Of a stretch of DNA of 64,000 nucleotides, positions 14,192 through 26,983 are shown piece after piece; positions within the stretch are counted from its first letter, which is position 1, and each line of letters begins with the position of its first letter. The notes below the pieces were generated by a model that had not been told where the DNA came from, made no database searches, and was given only the letters and a program-made list of their open reading frames with translations. The position numbers and the translations under genes are program-made. The DNA comes from Gavia stellata (taxonomy: Eukaryota; Chordata; Aves; Gaviiformes; Gaviidae), in NCBI RefSeq assembly GCF_030936135.1, contig NC_082637.1, forward strand, positions 45,473,821 through 45,537,820, given 5' to 3'.

Positions 14192-14603
14192 CCACTAGTC
14201 GGGTCACCTGGTCGTAGAAGGAGATCAGGTTGGTCAAGCAGGACCTGCCCTTCATGAACCCGTGCTGGCTGGGCCTGATCCCTTGGTTGTCCTGAACGTG
14301 CTCTGTGGGCGCCCTCAAGATGAACCTCTCCATAACCTTCCCCAGCACCGAGGTCAGGCTGACAGGCCTGTAGTTCCCCGGATCCTCCTTCCAGCCCTTC
14401 TTGTAGATGGACATCACGTTGGCAATCCTCCAGTCATCCGGGACCTTCCCCATTAACCAGGACTGTTGATAAATGATGGAGAGTGGCTTGGCAAGCTCCT
14501 CTGCCAGCTCCCTCAGCACCCTTGGGTGGATGCCATCAGGCCCCATAGACTTGTGAGTGTCCAGGTGGCATAGCAGGTCGTTAGCTGCTTCCTCCTGGAT
14601 CAC
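14016..14603 (-). pseudogene. CR1 ORF2 fragment: RT fingers and first palm motifs
   Basis: This is the N-terminal part of the broken CR1 reverse transcriptase, read on the minus strand. It carries GPDGIHPRVLRELAEELAKP, NYRPVSLTSV, the HGFMKGRSCLTNL segment and YLDFSKAF, the region holding the first catalytic Asp of the RT palm. After SKAF the frame shifts by one inserted base and the last 40 or so residues are nonsense. The matching continuation is the next ORF. The start shown is only the first start-like codon after the in-frame TAA, and the frame upstream of that TAA also reads as CR1 (for example EEKAEVLNAFFASV). Confidence 0.9.
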
Positions 14604-14757
14604 GGGGAGTTTATTTTACTCTCCATCCTTGTCTTCCAGCTCAGGGAGCTGAATACCCTGAGGATACCTGGTCTGGCTATTAAAGACTGAGGCAAAGAAG
14701 GCATTAAGTACCTCAGCCTTTTCCTCATCCTTCGTGACGATGTTCCCTCCCTTACTA

Positions 14758-17700
14758 GGAAAAGGAAACATTGAGTGCAAGGATGGAAAAGGAATCCCTT
14801 TGGGGATTTTTATTAATTCTGTGTCAATTTAAAATTTGCTAATTCAGCAAAGTGGTCCATGATGACTTACTCAAAATACAGCATGACAATATTGATTGAG
14901 TTCCAGTCAAGCAAAGATGAAAGTAGCCACACAAAAAGATGCAGTCTTTTAAACGTCACTGGACTGCTATGAAACACTAGAATGCAAAAATAGCCGAAAT
15001 GTTTTAATCGTTCCTTAGGGGAAAAAACCAACCTTATAATATTGGGACTGTCTGTGGAATATTACTGTTGAAAGTAATAAATCAAATTCTGCTCTCACTT
15101 TTAGCCCTACAGCACAATTGGCTCAAAGGTATTGCAAAAGTAATATTTTGCAGTTAGAACTGCACAAAAACGTTCTGGCAAAACCATTTACCAATGAATC
15201 TAAATGATCTGTAAAAATGATATTTTTTGCCACTCTTGTCAAAGTTTCAGGGAAGACCTTCAGGAAGAGCAATGCAAACTGCTTTGACATTTGTGGAGAA
15301 AAATGTTTGGGTTTTGGGCTTGGTTTTGGGGGTTTTTTAAATATCTTTTCATGTAAGCAATGTTACAGTACACTTGAAGAATTTCCCTGGCTGCTCACTT
15401 GTGAGGCTGCTGGTTCCAGGTCTTACTGTGCTGGATATTTTTCTTAAAGTTGCTTGTTATTGTATACCTGTTTGACTTTTTTTCTTGGATTTTCCAGCAC
15501 ACTAGTTGGATGATTTAATCTACTTGTTTCGTGTGCCAGAGGCAGAGGTTTTGACATTCAGATAAGTCAGTGACAGAAACAGAGCTGATGACATCTGACC
15601 CATCCTCACCCTGGACACGACTTTTATGTACCTCCCATGTGGGGACTATTCTTGATTAACTGTTCAGGTACAAAGGCAAGGCAAACAAAGACATATGTGT
15701 AATCATTTTACAGTTACTCAAGAAAGAGTAAGATATAGAAAAGGGTAATGTGAAGTCTGTAATTCTTGCTACTGTCTTCTTAACACTGGGTAAGAGCCAG
15801 ACTCCCCTCACTTGAACATGATTTTTACTGCAAATCATGAAGTCTTTTCTTCCTGTATTAACTTTCTTTCTGTCCTTCCCTATGGAAAAGTGTGCTTTCT
15901 CCTCTTTTGGCCCAGCCTACATTGTGTTCTTTGAATTCCTTGCAACAGTATGAGCCCTTGTGTATTTTAAAAGAAGCATGTGGCATCTTAGTTGTCATAT
16001 TTCTGCCCCAATCTATATACTCACACTACTTTTGAGAAGTTGGAAATATCTCATTTCCCCAGGATATGGCTTAGTACTTCAATACCAATTGGAGTATCTG
16101 AGGGCAGCAGCCTCTTTTCCTCCTGACAGATATACAGCACAGCCTGAGTCGTCATACCCTGACACACTTAGTGGTGGAATGGTTTTTAACTTTGCTCAGA
16201 ATTTGTGTGTTATATATATACTAGTTTCCTAAATTATCATTCTCCTAAACTGAAGTAAGTAGATTTTTTTTTTTTAAGAAGTACACTTCTTCAGTTCTGA
16301 CATGGGCATCGAAAGTTAAAAGGTGCGGCATGAGCTAGTCACTGTAAGGTCTGTGTATAGAAGCTAGTTATAAAAAATCATCACATTCAGAATGTAATTA
16401 ATCCAGTCCTTCAGCTGGCTTTTGAGATGGATCAGATGAGTTTCCCCCAGGAGTACCTGTTTCCTGTTGTTGACTGTTAAGGGAGGCTGGCTGGTAACAT
16501 TGCATTTGATGCTGAACTTAGATGCCTAAATTTAAGTAAGGTGACTCTGTGTAAGCACTGCTCAGCAATAACTAAAACATCCCTGTATTATCAACACTGT
16601 TTCCAGCACAAATGCAGAACACAGCCCCATACTAACTACTATGAAGAAAATTAACTCTATCCCAGCCAAAACCAGCACATTCCCTTTTATAGTCTTTTAG
16701 CAGCTTAAAGAGAGAATCATTATATTTGTGTGACTATCTCAAAATTCCTTAAGCTTGCATATATGAGGCTGGTTGATTGAAAGAAATTCTGCGACAAGCT
16801 GTATATGGCTGGCATTCTTTTATGGCTGATAGGAAACGGAAGAATTTAAAATTGTGATATTGTTTAACCAGTGAATATCAGAACCTGAACAAACAATTTC
16901 TGTGTCTCTGCATCACAATACTTAGATGGGAAATAGTAGGCCATAGCTTTTACATATTTATTTATTATTTATTTATTTAACTTGGGGTTTAGAAATGAAA
17001 TAAAGTCGTATAGGCGGAAATAGAAAATTAGGACATGTGAGGGTTATGGTTTTGAAAATCAGGGTTTTTCATGTTTAATGATAAATTACATTATTTTGAA
17101 ACACTAGTATTAATTATGGGGATAATTCTGAAAAGTGAGAGAGTTACATTTCACTTTCGTGATCCTTGTCAGAGTAACAAGAAGCTACAGAAGTCCTTGT
17201 GTTAGAAATAAGAAAGCTCACTTACTTCAAGACCCCTCCCACCCCTGCCCACCCCCAGTCTTGAGAGTTCAAAAAACCAGACTGGCGCATCTTCTTTTCT
17301 CTAAAATTACTCACCAACCAGTTGTGCTCCATGTTAGCAACTCTGGCATGGCAGCAGCAAGCAGACATCACACTCTATATCTCATCACCATACAGGTATT
17401 TTCTTCTGGTTCTGGTGTTGGACATCTTGAAGTGCCTGTAGATGTTACTTCAGTAGCGTGCAAGCATTCCCAGGGAGCAGCTTGTGCCCAGAATGAGCTG
17501 CTGCACAGCAGTCCGTAAGGTGATGTTTAAAAGCATAATTCACAGATCATTGATATTATACTGACAGATCATTCAGCAATTAAAATTTTATGTGGCTTGG
17601 GCATGAGCATGTGACCACATTTCTTGCTTTCCTTTCATTTCAGATTTTATAATTTTTGACAGCATTTATAAAAACCTAAATCAGCCCTGGAGAAATTAAA

Positions 17701-20700
17701 GATCAGACATAGGCTTAGGTTATGTTTTAGTGCAGCTACTCTGGCAGTGAAGCAGATTTATAATGAGAGAAACTCATCCAGTGAGATTTAAGAGTGAATA
17801 TATCTGAGTGGTTTGGTAGGTAGAAGTCAATCTGATCTATTGCTGTGAAGTCAAAGAACTTGTGAGAGTTGTAGGGTTAGTTGTGTTGCACAGAATAAGG
17901 AAGAGAGGAACTGAGGCTGAGGAACACTTGTGGTTGGTTTTGCTGGCTCACAAAGAATGTCTCTTGTTAGCATCAAAGAGCAGTGTCATCCTGTACTTTC
18001 AACACACCCAAATTAGTTAATTGATTAGCTAACTAGCTAATTTTTGGAATAAGATTCCATGCAAGTTGTGGCACAGAGAACATGCTTCTCTGGGATTCCT
18101 GGTGAGGAGACTTTTGATTTGGCGAGTCACTGACTGAGTGATTATGGAGCAGTCTAACAAGACTAGACCAAACTAAGAAAATACACTGGGAAAACAAACA
18201 GAGCTACTGGTGTTCTTCAGAAGTGTGGAAGATGTTTGGAAAAGCCTTAAAAAACACTTGGTGGTGCTGACCTGTTGAGAAGATGACCACAGCCGTTTAA
18301 ATAAATCAGCAAGCTGCCCATAGATGGTGGCTGGGCAGAGAATAGCTAGATTGCTGCAAAAGACAGGCTCTGAGAATTGTGAATGTATTAGAAATGAACA
18401 TATATATGCTTTAGTTTCTGGTAATTGCAAAATGAAGGGATAGGGCTGTGCTTCAACACGAGCACGAGCTTCTGCTTGTACCTATACCTGAGCAGGCAAC
18501 ATTGGCTCAATATGCACATTAGTGTGTGGTAAGAGTTTTGTGCATGGATGGAAGTGGTTGAAGCAAGAGTATGCATACTGGCTCATGACAGCCTGAAAGG
18601 CAGTTGTTCATAGAGAAAGTGCAAGAGCAGGGCTAGTTGTGTTCATTGCCTAAGTAACACCCCCTCACATCTGCATGTTTACATCCAACCCTCCTTTTGC
18701 GATGCTTTTCACTGCATCACACTCATGCTTTTCAGACTTTTTCTTTCTAGGAACAAAATAACCAAAAAGGTCCACTGCCACAGAGAGTGGAACAGAGGCT
18801 CTCTAGAGATCCTTGTATTAAAGGCAATTGTTCAGCGTCATATTTTCACTGAAATCCTTGCTCTTTCTGGGGAGGAAGAAGGGAATGTATTGTTTTTGCA
18901 AGAGTTATAAAAAAATAATGAGATACGTGGGGTTGATTCATTAGCGGTTTAGAGTTTGCATTGTTAAATTTTAAAATATCCTACACGCTTAGATGCTATT
19001 TTAGTATAATGACAAAATAATGATTAAGTCAGACTTTATTATTACAGTGTGCTTACTTTCTTTTCATGATTCCAGATTCCTTTCCTAATCAATGATCCAT
19101 ATATATATTGACATGTGCTGTGTTATAGCTAGACAACTTCATTGCTACAATGTTGATTTTTTTTTCTTTAAAGCTGTTGACATTTCTTAATGTTTCTTAC
19201 TAAGTTAATGTCAGTAAAAATTAAACAGTGCATAGTACCTTGTTACTGTGTTAGACAGTTTTCAGTGTGGTGTTCTAAAGGCTATGGATCATTAAAATAT
19301 TGCATTATTTATGTGACTGTATAATAAAATCACAATTACTGTGCACTTGTGGTACTGGGCTAAATTGAAATGTTGAACATAATAATCCATTCACTCACCA
19401 GAAAGGGTCAGTGACTAGTCTTACACTTAACATTGTACAGCATCTTACTGCTCTGCATGATTAAACAACTGTTAATTTCCCTACTGCCTCTGGTCTGGAA
19501 GATTAATCTCTTTATTAACTTTCTAAAAATAAGTTTCCTTTACAGAAAGCATGGTACTTTATTAGAAAGATGCCTGCTTGTGCATACAATATTTCATCTT
19601 CTCAGATTTCATCTCAAGACACTGAGTTAATCAGTATGTAACAAAGCAAGATATGAAGGGTACTCAGTCTGAAAACTGATGGATCACATTAGAAATATTC
19701 AGGGAATGGGAGGAAGGGAATTCAGATGGATGAATCAGTGTTACTGGCATGTCAGAGCTGTAGTTTTGATGTGTTTTGTATGTGAGAGAATGGGTACCAG
19801 CATGTATAGGACTACATTTCTTTGTATACCACTTGGTCGACCCATTTGGAAAGATTTTTGAAGAAAAAAAGCATATTTTTAGCATCTTGTTGTGGTAGTC
19901 AAAGGGCCCAGTCTAAATCAGGACCCAGCTGTGCTGAGCTGTGGAGGTGCAGCAATAAAATTGTCCCATCTCTGAAAGGCTGCAGTCCAAAGGAACTGAG
20001 GAAGAAGTTACTGAGATGGGGGATGAAGAGGGAAGGAACAAAGAAGAGTAGAGGGGCAGAATCAATCTATTAGAAAGGTGAAGTTTATCATTAGTTTAGA
20101 ACCTGGAAATTTCATCGACTTCCAGAAAAGATTTGTGCAAGTGAAGCTGGCAAGTTCATTAGGTTCCAGGAGTGTCTTGTATGTCTTCAGGGTTCTGTCA
20201 TTGTTTGACTCAGTCAGAGGATTTTTGGTTGTTTTTTTTACTACAACAAATAGAAAGGCACTTAGAATCTATAGGAGGTTATATTTCACTACAAGTATTT
20301 CCTGCTGTAAAGTTCTACCTACGTTTTTTAGATCCTACAGTTCATCTTGGGTTTACTAGCAAAATCAAGACTAGAGCAAATGAGAAGAAAATAGTTCTGC
20401 AGGATACTTGTATATACATAAAATACCTTTTAAATAACTTTATGTGAAAATAATTTTGGAATGTGTTATAATTAGTAATAATTAGTAAATGAATACTGAG
20501 TAAAGATCACACTAGATTTTTTTTATATAGCTCTAAATGAAAGCCATTACCTAGAAACATCAAAGGCTGTCTTTTTGAGTTCATGCTCTATAAACCTTGT
20601 ATATAAGCATGCTTTGTGCTTAGAAAGACAGCTTCAGCCACACTCACCTATTTACTCTGCTGAAGAAAACTCAAACTTTTCTTTCTTGAATTTGCATGCT

Positions 20701-23700
20701 TGTTATATAACTGTAATTGCATTGCTATCACATGCCTACAAATATTTTTCCCCTGCCATTTTCAGTGTCTTTTATGCACAAAACCAAAAGCTGTGCCCTC
20801 CTTCAATTTTAGCAGTTAGGTTTAAATATAGCTCGTTTTAATTATAAACATTTTTTTTTTTGCTATCGCATTCTTGTGCTCCAAAAAGTCGCCTGGAAAT
20901 TCTTACAGATGTAAGCTGCAGATAAAGTCTCCAATCCTCATATAAATAGCAGAGTGTAATGCAGTCCAGGAAAAGATCAGCCTCTTATTTTTCTTCTGCA
21001 TTTCACCAGAATAGACTTCTGTATAAATGCCTAATTTCTCTCTTTTCCCTCCATAAATGTAGAATCTGACTCCTGAAAGGTGACTTACGACTACACTATG
21101 TGCTGAAGTTCTCACATTTAAATGGCAACAGTGCTGGGTTAATCTCCAAGAGATTGTGACTACTTCTCTTTAAGCCTAACAAACCCCACCTCAGCTATGA
21201 AAGGCCCTTGATGTAAAGTGTCCTGGTGTCTCATCAAAGGGATGAAAGAAGTGACGTGAAGGAGACCACGAGCAAGAGGAGCATATTTGTTTAGAAATCC
21301 CACTAACCAAGTCTATGCCTATCCCATCACAGCCCGTAAGTGTCTGACATTCACAGGGGAGGGAAGGATGACCCAGAGGAAGAGGGTCCTTCAACACCAT
21401 CTTATGCTTTTCAGATTTCCTTGTCACCAGGAATGGTAAAAATACAGATTTAAAAATACAAACATAAACTGAGCTTAACCCTGTCCAACTTAAAAAATAC
21501 TAGATCCATGATGTTGTACTTGTGTATTACACCATGGTTTTATTTTGTTCAAAGGGCAAAAAATGGAACATCTTTACTTGTTTTTCCTAAGTGTGATTGT
21601 GTAATTATCTGAATCCCTAAATATTTCTGTGTCTCTGAATAGCAATCATCTCTGTCCTCGGATCCAGAGATCATTTGAGTTCTTCCATCTGACCCATGAA
21701 AGTCCCTGGGACTGGCTCCCAGTGCTGACATTACCTATCAGCATCAGCCTGTAAATCAAGCTGGTCTAAAACATATGCTGGAGCGATGGCATATTGGCCA
21801 GACCCTGCCATTCCCTTCCAAGTGAGGAAAGCGAGGGATCTGAGAACACACGGAGTCTGAGGAAAGCCAAATGATCCCCAAGGAGAAGCAGAGGACAGAG
21901 ATGCTCTGGAGACAAACTCTGCATTTGAAACCAAGTTTAGGTTCCCTCTCTGGGAAGTTCAGTGCACATTGCTGTAACCCCTTCATTGTTTTAAAATCCC
22001 TTTCACAGGGCTTTTGTCTCTGGCTTGGTTTCTAATTTAAATCCAGTAACTTAAGGAGTGCAGGGCACAGACTTTTTTTTTTTTTTTAAGCTAAGATGGC
22101 TTATGCAATTACAATAGTAAGATGTGGTGTACAGCTTAGTATTTAGCAATTCCTGAGACACAGGTACTTGTCAAAGCATCTGTCACTTTATCCATCAAAA
22201 CTTGCTCGGAGTGCCTTGCTGCCAGTGATATCTGGCTGTGGAATTAACAGCATTCAGTGGGGAGGTGGAGAAATAGATCACCACAGGTTATGGTATATCA
22301 TTTGATCTGTCACCATTTGCAAACCCCACATATTTATGTTCAGCATTTTATTTGTATGAACAGGAATTGCTAGTACCCTGCCCCTCCTTTCTAGCTTGTT
22401 ACCCGCTGACCTGAAGAGAGTCTGCGATCTCTGTTGCTCTCTGAAAATATATAAATGTGAAACACGGTATAAATATTTTCTACAGTACTATTATTAAATG
22501 TGGATATGGTAGACACTGGAGTCCTTCTGATGCTAACATAGCTGCTCAGCATCCAGACTCCACAAAGCTCCTGTATTTCAGATACACAGACCAGAGACTT
22601 GCTCCAATGTTTAGGCATCATTCCTTGTAGCCAGCGTCAAGAAGTGAAAGTCTCTGAAGAGGCAGCTGGGGCTGCCTCTGACAACCAAAGTCACAGGATT
22701 TTTTTCTGGCTTTATCCATATGGCTGGATCCTGGAGCTTGTCTTTCCTCCCAGCTCTGTGTATTTACCTGGCTGTGTCCTGACCCTATGTCAAGGTGAGG
22801 CCGAATGTTGCAGCAGACATCAAGGCAGCGAGGGCTGGCTGCTCTGCACAGGAAGGTGACCCAGGAGTGGGTCATGACAGCAGAGACAGCAGAGACGGTG
22901 GCCATGCCAATAATGGCTCAGTCTTATGTCCTGTGCCTGCTTAACCCCAAGTCCAGTGCAAGGGGTTGTAGCAATGTGAAATAATGTGAAGGGGGATTTT
23001 TTTAGAATGATCTCTGCTTCCCCCGGCTCTGTCCGGTGTTTAGCCCATGGACTGTGCAAATTAGACAGATTGTGCTGGAGCAGAAGGTAAGGCTGCTATG
23101 GAAAGTTCACTGGAGATGAAGAGCCTCTCTCTCCATCTAGGAAGGATGAAGAGGCCCTAAACATACTTGGGGGAGTTGAGATTTTTTTCTGTATGTCAAG
23201 GAGGGTGCTTGGCTCATGCCTGAGCTTTGTATGTTCCTTCAACCCATGCCTCTCTAGTAAACATGATATCAGATGTGAAAGTAGAGGAGGAACCGATTTA
23301 TGACTGGCTTCTAATCTCAGCACTGAAGAATATTTTTGCTGTAAAACATAAGCTGCCCTGGGTCAGCTGGAGACTGTCCAATTGTTTTAGAACTATGCTT
23401 AATTCCTATTGCTTTTCAAAGCTATTACAAGAGAGGCAGGATATAAATGTATGTTTATTAAGGCAGTATCTGTGTGTATTACACTTCTATAGGCCTGAGG
23501 CAGTGTGTTACTACAAACATGATAAGTAATTTCTCTGAAGCCCTGGAAAAAAATCTTCGTTGTAAGAATTGCCTGAAGAGCATTCGGCCAAAACTTACTT
23601 AATGTATACTTGCATCTATAACTTGATAAGTAGGAACCTCTGTAACTTAAGAAGTTAGTCAGATCTCCGTGACTGAGATGGATCCAGCCTCTTTTAGAAA

Positions 23701-25274
23701 GGGAAGTATTGATATTTTGATTTTATTTCCTGTAATTGCCAACGACAATTTTTTCTTCAATGTTTTTAATAAGCTTTATATGTATTTGAGCACAACTGTC
23801 CTGTGCTTGTGCTTGATAAGCCTGTATTACTGGCAAAAGCAGACAGAGCAAACAGGTCTGTAAAAATCTGAACAAAGCAGAGACATTTGTAGATGTAAAG
23901 GTAGCTATCATGAACTCATATGTGCTCTAAATTAGTTCTTAAAAGCTAGGTGTCAGTTTCAGCTATACAAAAAGAAGTGTTATCAATAATGCAGAATTCT
24001 TCTTTAGAATGGACATGAAGTTGCTAATGGTGCGTCTGTACAACTGTATATGTATTCCTGAAGTAACGTATGCATGTGTGGTATTGGCAAGGCTGGATGT
24101 CACAAAATGGGTAGTACAGCACTGGAAATATGGAAATAGTCACTGTACTCTATTCAAATCTAGTGTAGGATTTTCATATAGTTTTAATATCTTACAATAG
24201 ACCACCTTTACTATAGCTAAGGAAACTGGTGAGAAAAAGGATACAGTAGGTGTTTCTAAGTAGTACTATTGGCTCTAAAGCTGTCTTTAAAAATTTTTAC
24301 TTAAGTCCTCACTCCAGAGTAAATGCAGATCTGTGGCTATGCCTGAGGATGCTACTGCTTAGGATGGGCTACACCATGATGGCCTCACTCCACCTTGGTA
24401 TTCAGACCCTGGACTAGCTGGGGTCAAGCCTCGCTTCTGGAAACATTCTTACTGCTGAAACTACTGGGGATTAACAATCACATCTTCTCTTTCCTCTGCC
24501 ATAACTCTCTGATAACAAAAAAATCTGACCAGCTTAGATGCTGTTGTCTGATTCCCCATGGGTGTCTATTTCATGCTTGGGTCTCAATGTTCCTTAGAAG
24601 TAAATTATGACTGCAATAACTGATTTCAGGAGTTAAATCAAAGACCAAAGGGACATCTGCTTGTGTTCCAAAAGAAGCGACAAGCTTCTTTTTCTTTGCC
24701 AAAAAAATGGCACATACACAGGATGGTTACTCAAGCCTCATTTTTTAGGGAAAAGTTAGAATCTTCCACCCAAAGCTCCACGCTTAAGCTTGACTGAAGC
24801 ACAGTAATTCTTAGCCAGGCCGCTATATGGAAAGCAAAGTGGACTAAGGTTGCTGTGATACTAATCTTTCTTTAAAGCATCTGTTTTATTATTAATATAC
24901 TTTTAATAGCATTTCTCCAATTGTTTTACACACTAACTACAAGTTAAGTTAAAGCCGAGACATTAAAAGCTTGCCTTTTAAATTTTTAACAAGAATAAAA
25001 ATGTACACAGAGCATGGACTTTGTTGAACTATCTGGACGTGATGTGAAAACAAGCTAAAACCATTTCACACTTTGATTTAAATATTTTATTAGAAGTCAC
25101 AGGTGCTTCTGATTTATATTTTTGTGACCACTGTTCCCCAAATACTCTAACTGCCAGTTAAGTGATCTTTTAGAGGTTTCCAAAAAGCTGAGACCAAATT
25201 TTCACCTAGGTGAAAGATACTGGGAAAATGAAAGGTGGAAATTAATTGATTTAAATTGTAGTTAACACCCTCAG
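14758..25274. other. Intergenic DNA, nothing recognised
   Basis: About 10.5 kb of AT-rich DNA with simple repeats such as a TTTA-rich run near 16,960-16,980 and a T-run at 22,074-22,088. ORFs reach 127 codons (17,135-17,518), with no domain or bias that suggests a gene. Confidence 0.55.
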
Positions 25275-25298
25275 CCCGCCCCCCCCTCCCCCCCCCCC
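25275..25298. repeat. Poly-C tract
   Basis: C runs of 3, 8 and 11 separated by single G and T. The minus strand is a G-run sequence. Confidence 0.9.
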
Positions 25299-26875
25299 AA
25301 TAAAACCACTGGAGGGAAATGGAAGCAGAAGAGAAAAATAAAGAGAAAAATAAATAAAATTTGTCTCCGTAGCTTGAAATACTGTCTTTCTTCCCTTGTG
25401 TCTTGCAGAAAGCTGTAATGAACTGGTGGACTAAAACCTGTCAAGAAATTCTGGTTGGATTATCAGCAGTTTGAGGTGTCTGGGCATTTTTTACTGGACT
25501 CATCACCTGGCTGTGACTTGAATGTAGAAGTGGAAAGCAGGTTACCTGGTGGTGTGAGCTTGACTTTTAGCTGTTTTATACTGTGTTACAGTTGTGTAAT
25601 TTAGGAAAAAAAATTAAAAATTGTCTCCTCTACTTAAAACGTAACTTGCTATTCATTATTTTCTTTTTTCCCCTGTTTGAAATTTATCTGTTAAATCCCG
25701 TAAGTGCAAGGAATTTGGCATGGCAAAACAGTAACTTTGACTTGCTCAAGTAAATCTCTTAAAACTTTGTATGTGCCAGGTGTACATTGTAGTTTATGAA
25801 ACCTCCTTTTGCTGATTTTCTTTCAAATAAGTAGTAATGATTTTATATAATTTTCTGTGTGCTTTTAAAAAAATGCTATGCAACTTCTCTTTTCCTTCTT
25901 TGAGCAACTGTAGAAATCTATAGCTTTAAGAGTACAAGATCATGTTGGTAATTTCTAATCTTGCCCTCCTTCCTTTTCAGTTCATTCTCTTTGTCCTGAA
26001 CCGGTCCACATAACTACAGGGGACCTCAGGAAATACAGCGAGGTCTAACATCACAGGCTTGAAGGATGGCACCACCTCTCAGCTATCATCAGGATTTGAG
26101 GAAAAATGTTGACTGTCACTCCAGATCTCATAGCTGAATCTGGAGGACCACAGCTGCCCAGATTTGGGACCTTCTGAAATGAGCTATGCCTTGGGTTTCC
26201 TTTGCAGACACCAGAAGTGCAAGGCGGGGAGGACATGGCCGGTGCTCTCCAGGGTCTGGAGAGCACATGCGGGCAGAAGGGCTGGGAAGTGTGCCTGCAG
26301 TTTCTGACCAAAAGATGGCTCAAGGGGTCTAGTATTCCCCTAAAGGGATGCACCAAAAGGCATGCGTGTGTCATAGATGTTCCTAATCAGACAATCTGTA
26401 ATGCAGAAGTACCAGTTATCCTTTACTACCCCACTGAAAAAAAGCTGCAAATTTATGCACCTACAGCTTGCTCCTATGCAGCTATGACCTGCTCGCATGA
26501 TTATAGATACAAAGCTATGCCATACCTTACATGTTAACAGGTTTATTGACTAGAGAAAGACAGTAAGCAAAACCTAAATATTCTGTGCTTTGGCAATCAA
26601 TTTTTTCTCTGCGTGTTGGGTAGAACACAAGGTAGATCCAGGAAACTGAAACAGCTCATTTAACGAGCTGCTTTAGCAAATTTATCCCATAAAAACAACT
26701 GAATAAATAGGTTTATTTCTTTCAGAAATTAGAATCTCCATCCAGCTCAGAACATAGGATAACTGTTGGAAAAAAAAAGCAAAGTATGGCAGAGAAATAA
26801 TACTTCTGGCTATTGCAGTGAAAACGCAGTTATTAAGAGAAGTGAGCTTTCTTTTCTTTTCTTTCCTCTTTCCAG
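25299..26875. other. Intergenic DNA with one weak exon-like acceptor
   Basis: A good acceptor (CTTCCCTTGTGTCTTGCAG, ending at 25,408) is followed by no strong donor; the nearest is GTTACC at 25,541. The 107- and 111-codon ORFs near 26,050-26,540 overlap on opposite strands and look like chance. Confidence 0.45.
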
Positions 26876-26983
26876 CTTGGCTGTAATGAGCAGTGTTCAG
26901 AGATCATGGATCGTTTTACACTGCTGATGAGTCAAGCTAAAAGAGGCGAGCTTCCGAGCCGGGACCTGCAGCATCTTCCAAGT
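26876..26983 (+). other. Exon-like segment with one open frame
   Basis: 108 nt (36 codons, phase 0) between a long polypyrimidine acceptor (CTTTTCTTTCCTCTTTCCAG, ending at 26,875) and a GTGAGT donor at 26,984. One frame is fully open and reads SEIMDRFTLLMSQAKRGEL; the other two have stops. Several CpGs occur here in otherwise CpG-poor DNA. The frame stays open past the donor to a TGA near 27,080, so the ATG at 26,906 would give about 58 codons if unspliced. I recognise no family. It could be an exon of an unannotated transcript, or chance. Confidence 0.3.

Larger units (their letters stand above)
13016..14757 (-). mobile_element. CR1 LINE retrotransposon, 5'-truncated, with near-intact reverse transcriptase
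   Basis: The element lies on the minus strand. Its 3' end (13,016) shows ATTCTGTG repeats, a hallmark of CR1, and its 5' end is truncated near 14,757 within the ORF2 region before the reverse transcriptase. It covers the RT and C-terminal parts and a short 3'UTR of about 80 bp. RT motifs visible include a DGIHPRVL start, [34 protein letters not shown] and the catalytic FADDTKL. Two lesions break it: an in-frame TAA just upstream of 14,603, and a one-base insertion at about 14,141-14,142, immediately after the SKAF motif. It is otherwise open for about 500 codons, so it is fairly young but dead. The long + strand ORF at 13,187-13,975 is its antisense shadow. Confidence 0.95.

Noticed and set aside
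17135..17518. 127-codon plus-strand ORF
   Set aside because: It starts at a near-random position and contains a C-rich low-complexity run. No recognisable motifs or splice context.
25409..25540. Exon-like segment after a good acceptor
   Set aside because: The only donor at the right distance is GTTACC, far from consensus, and all frames have stops. Too weak to call.
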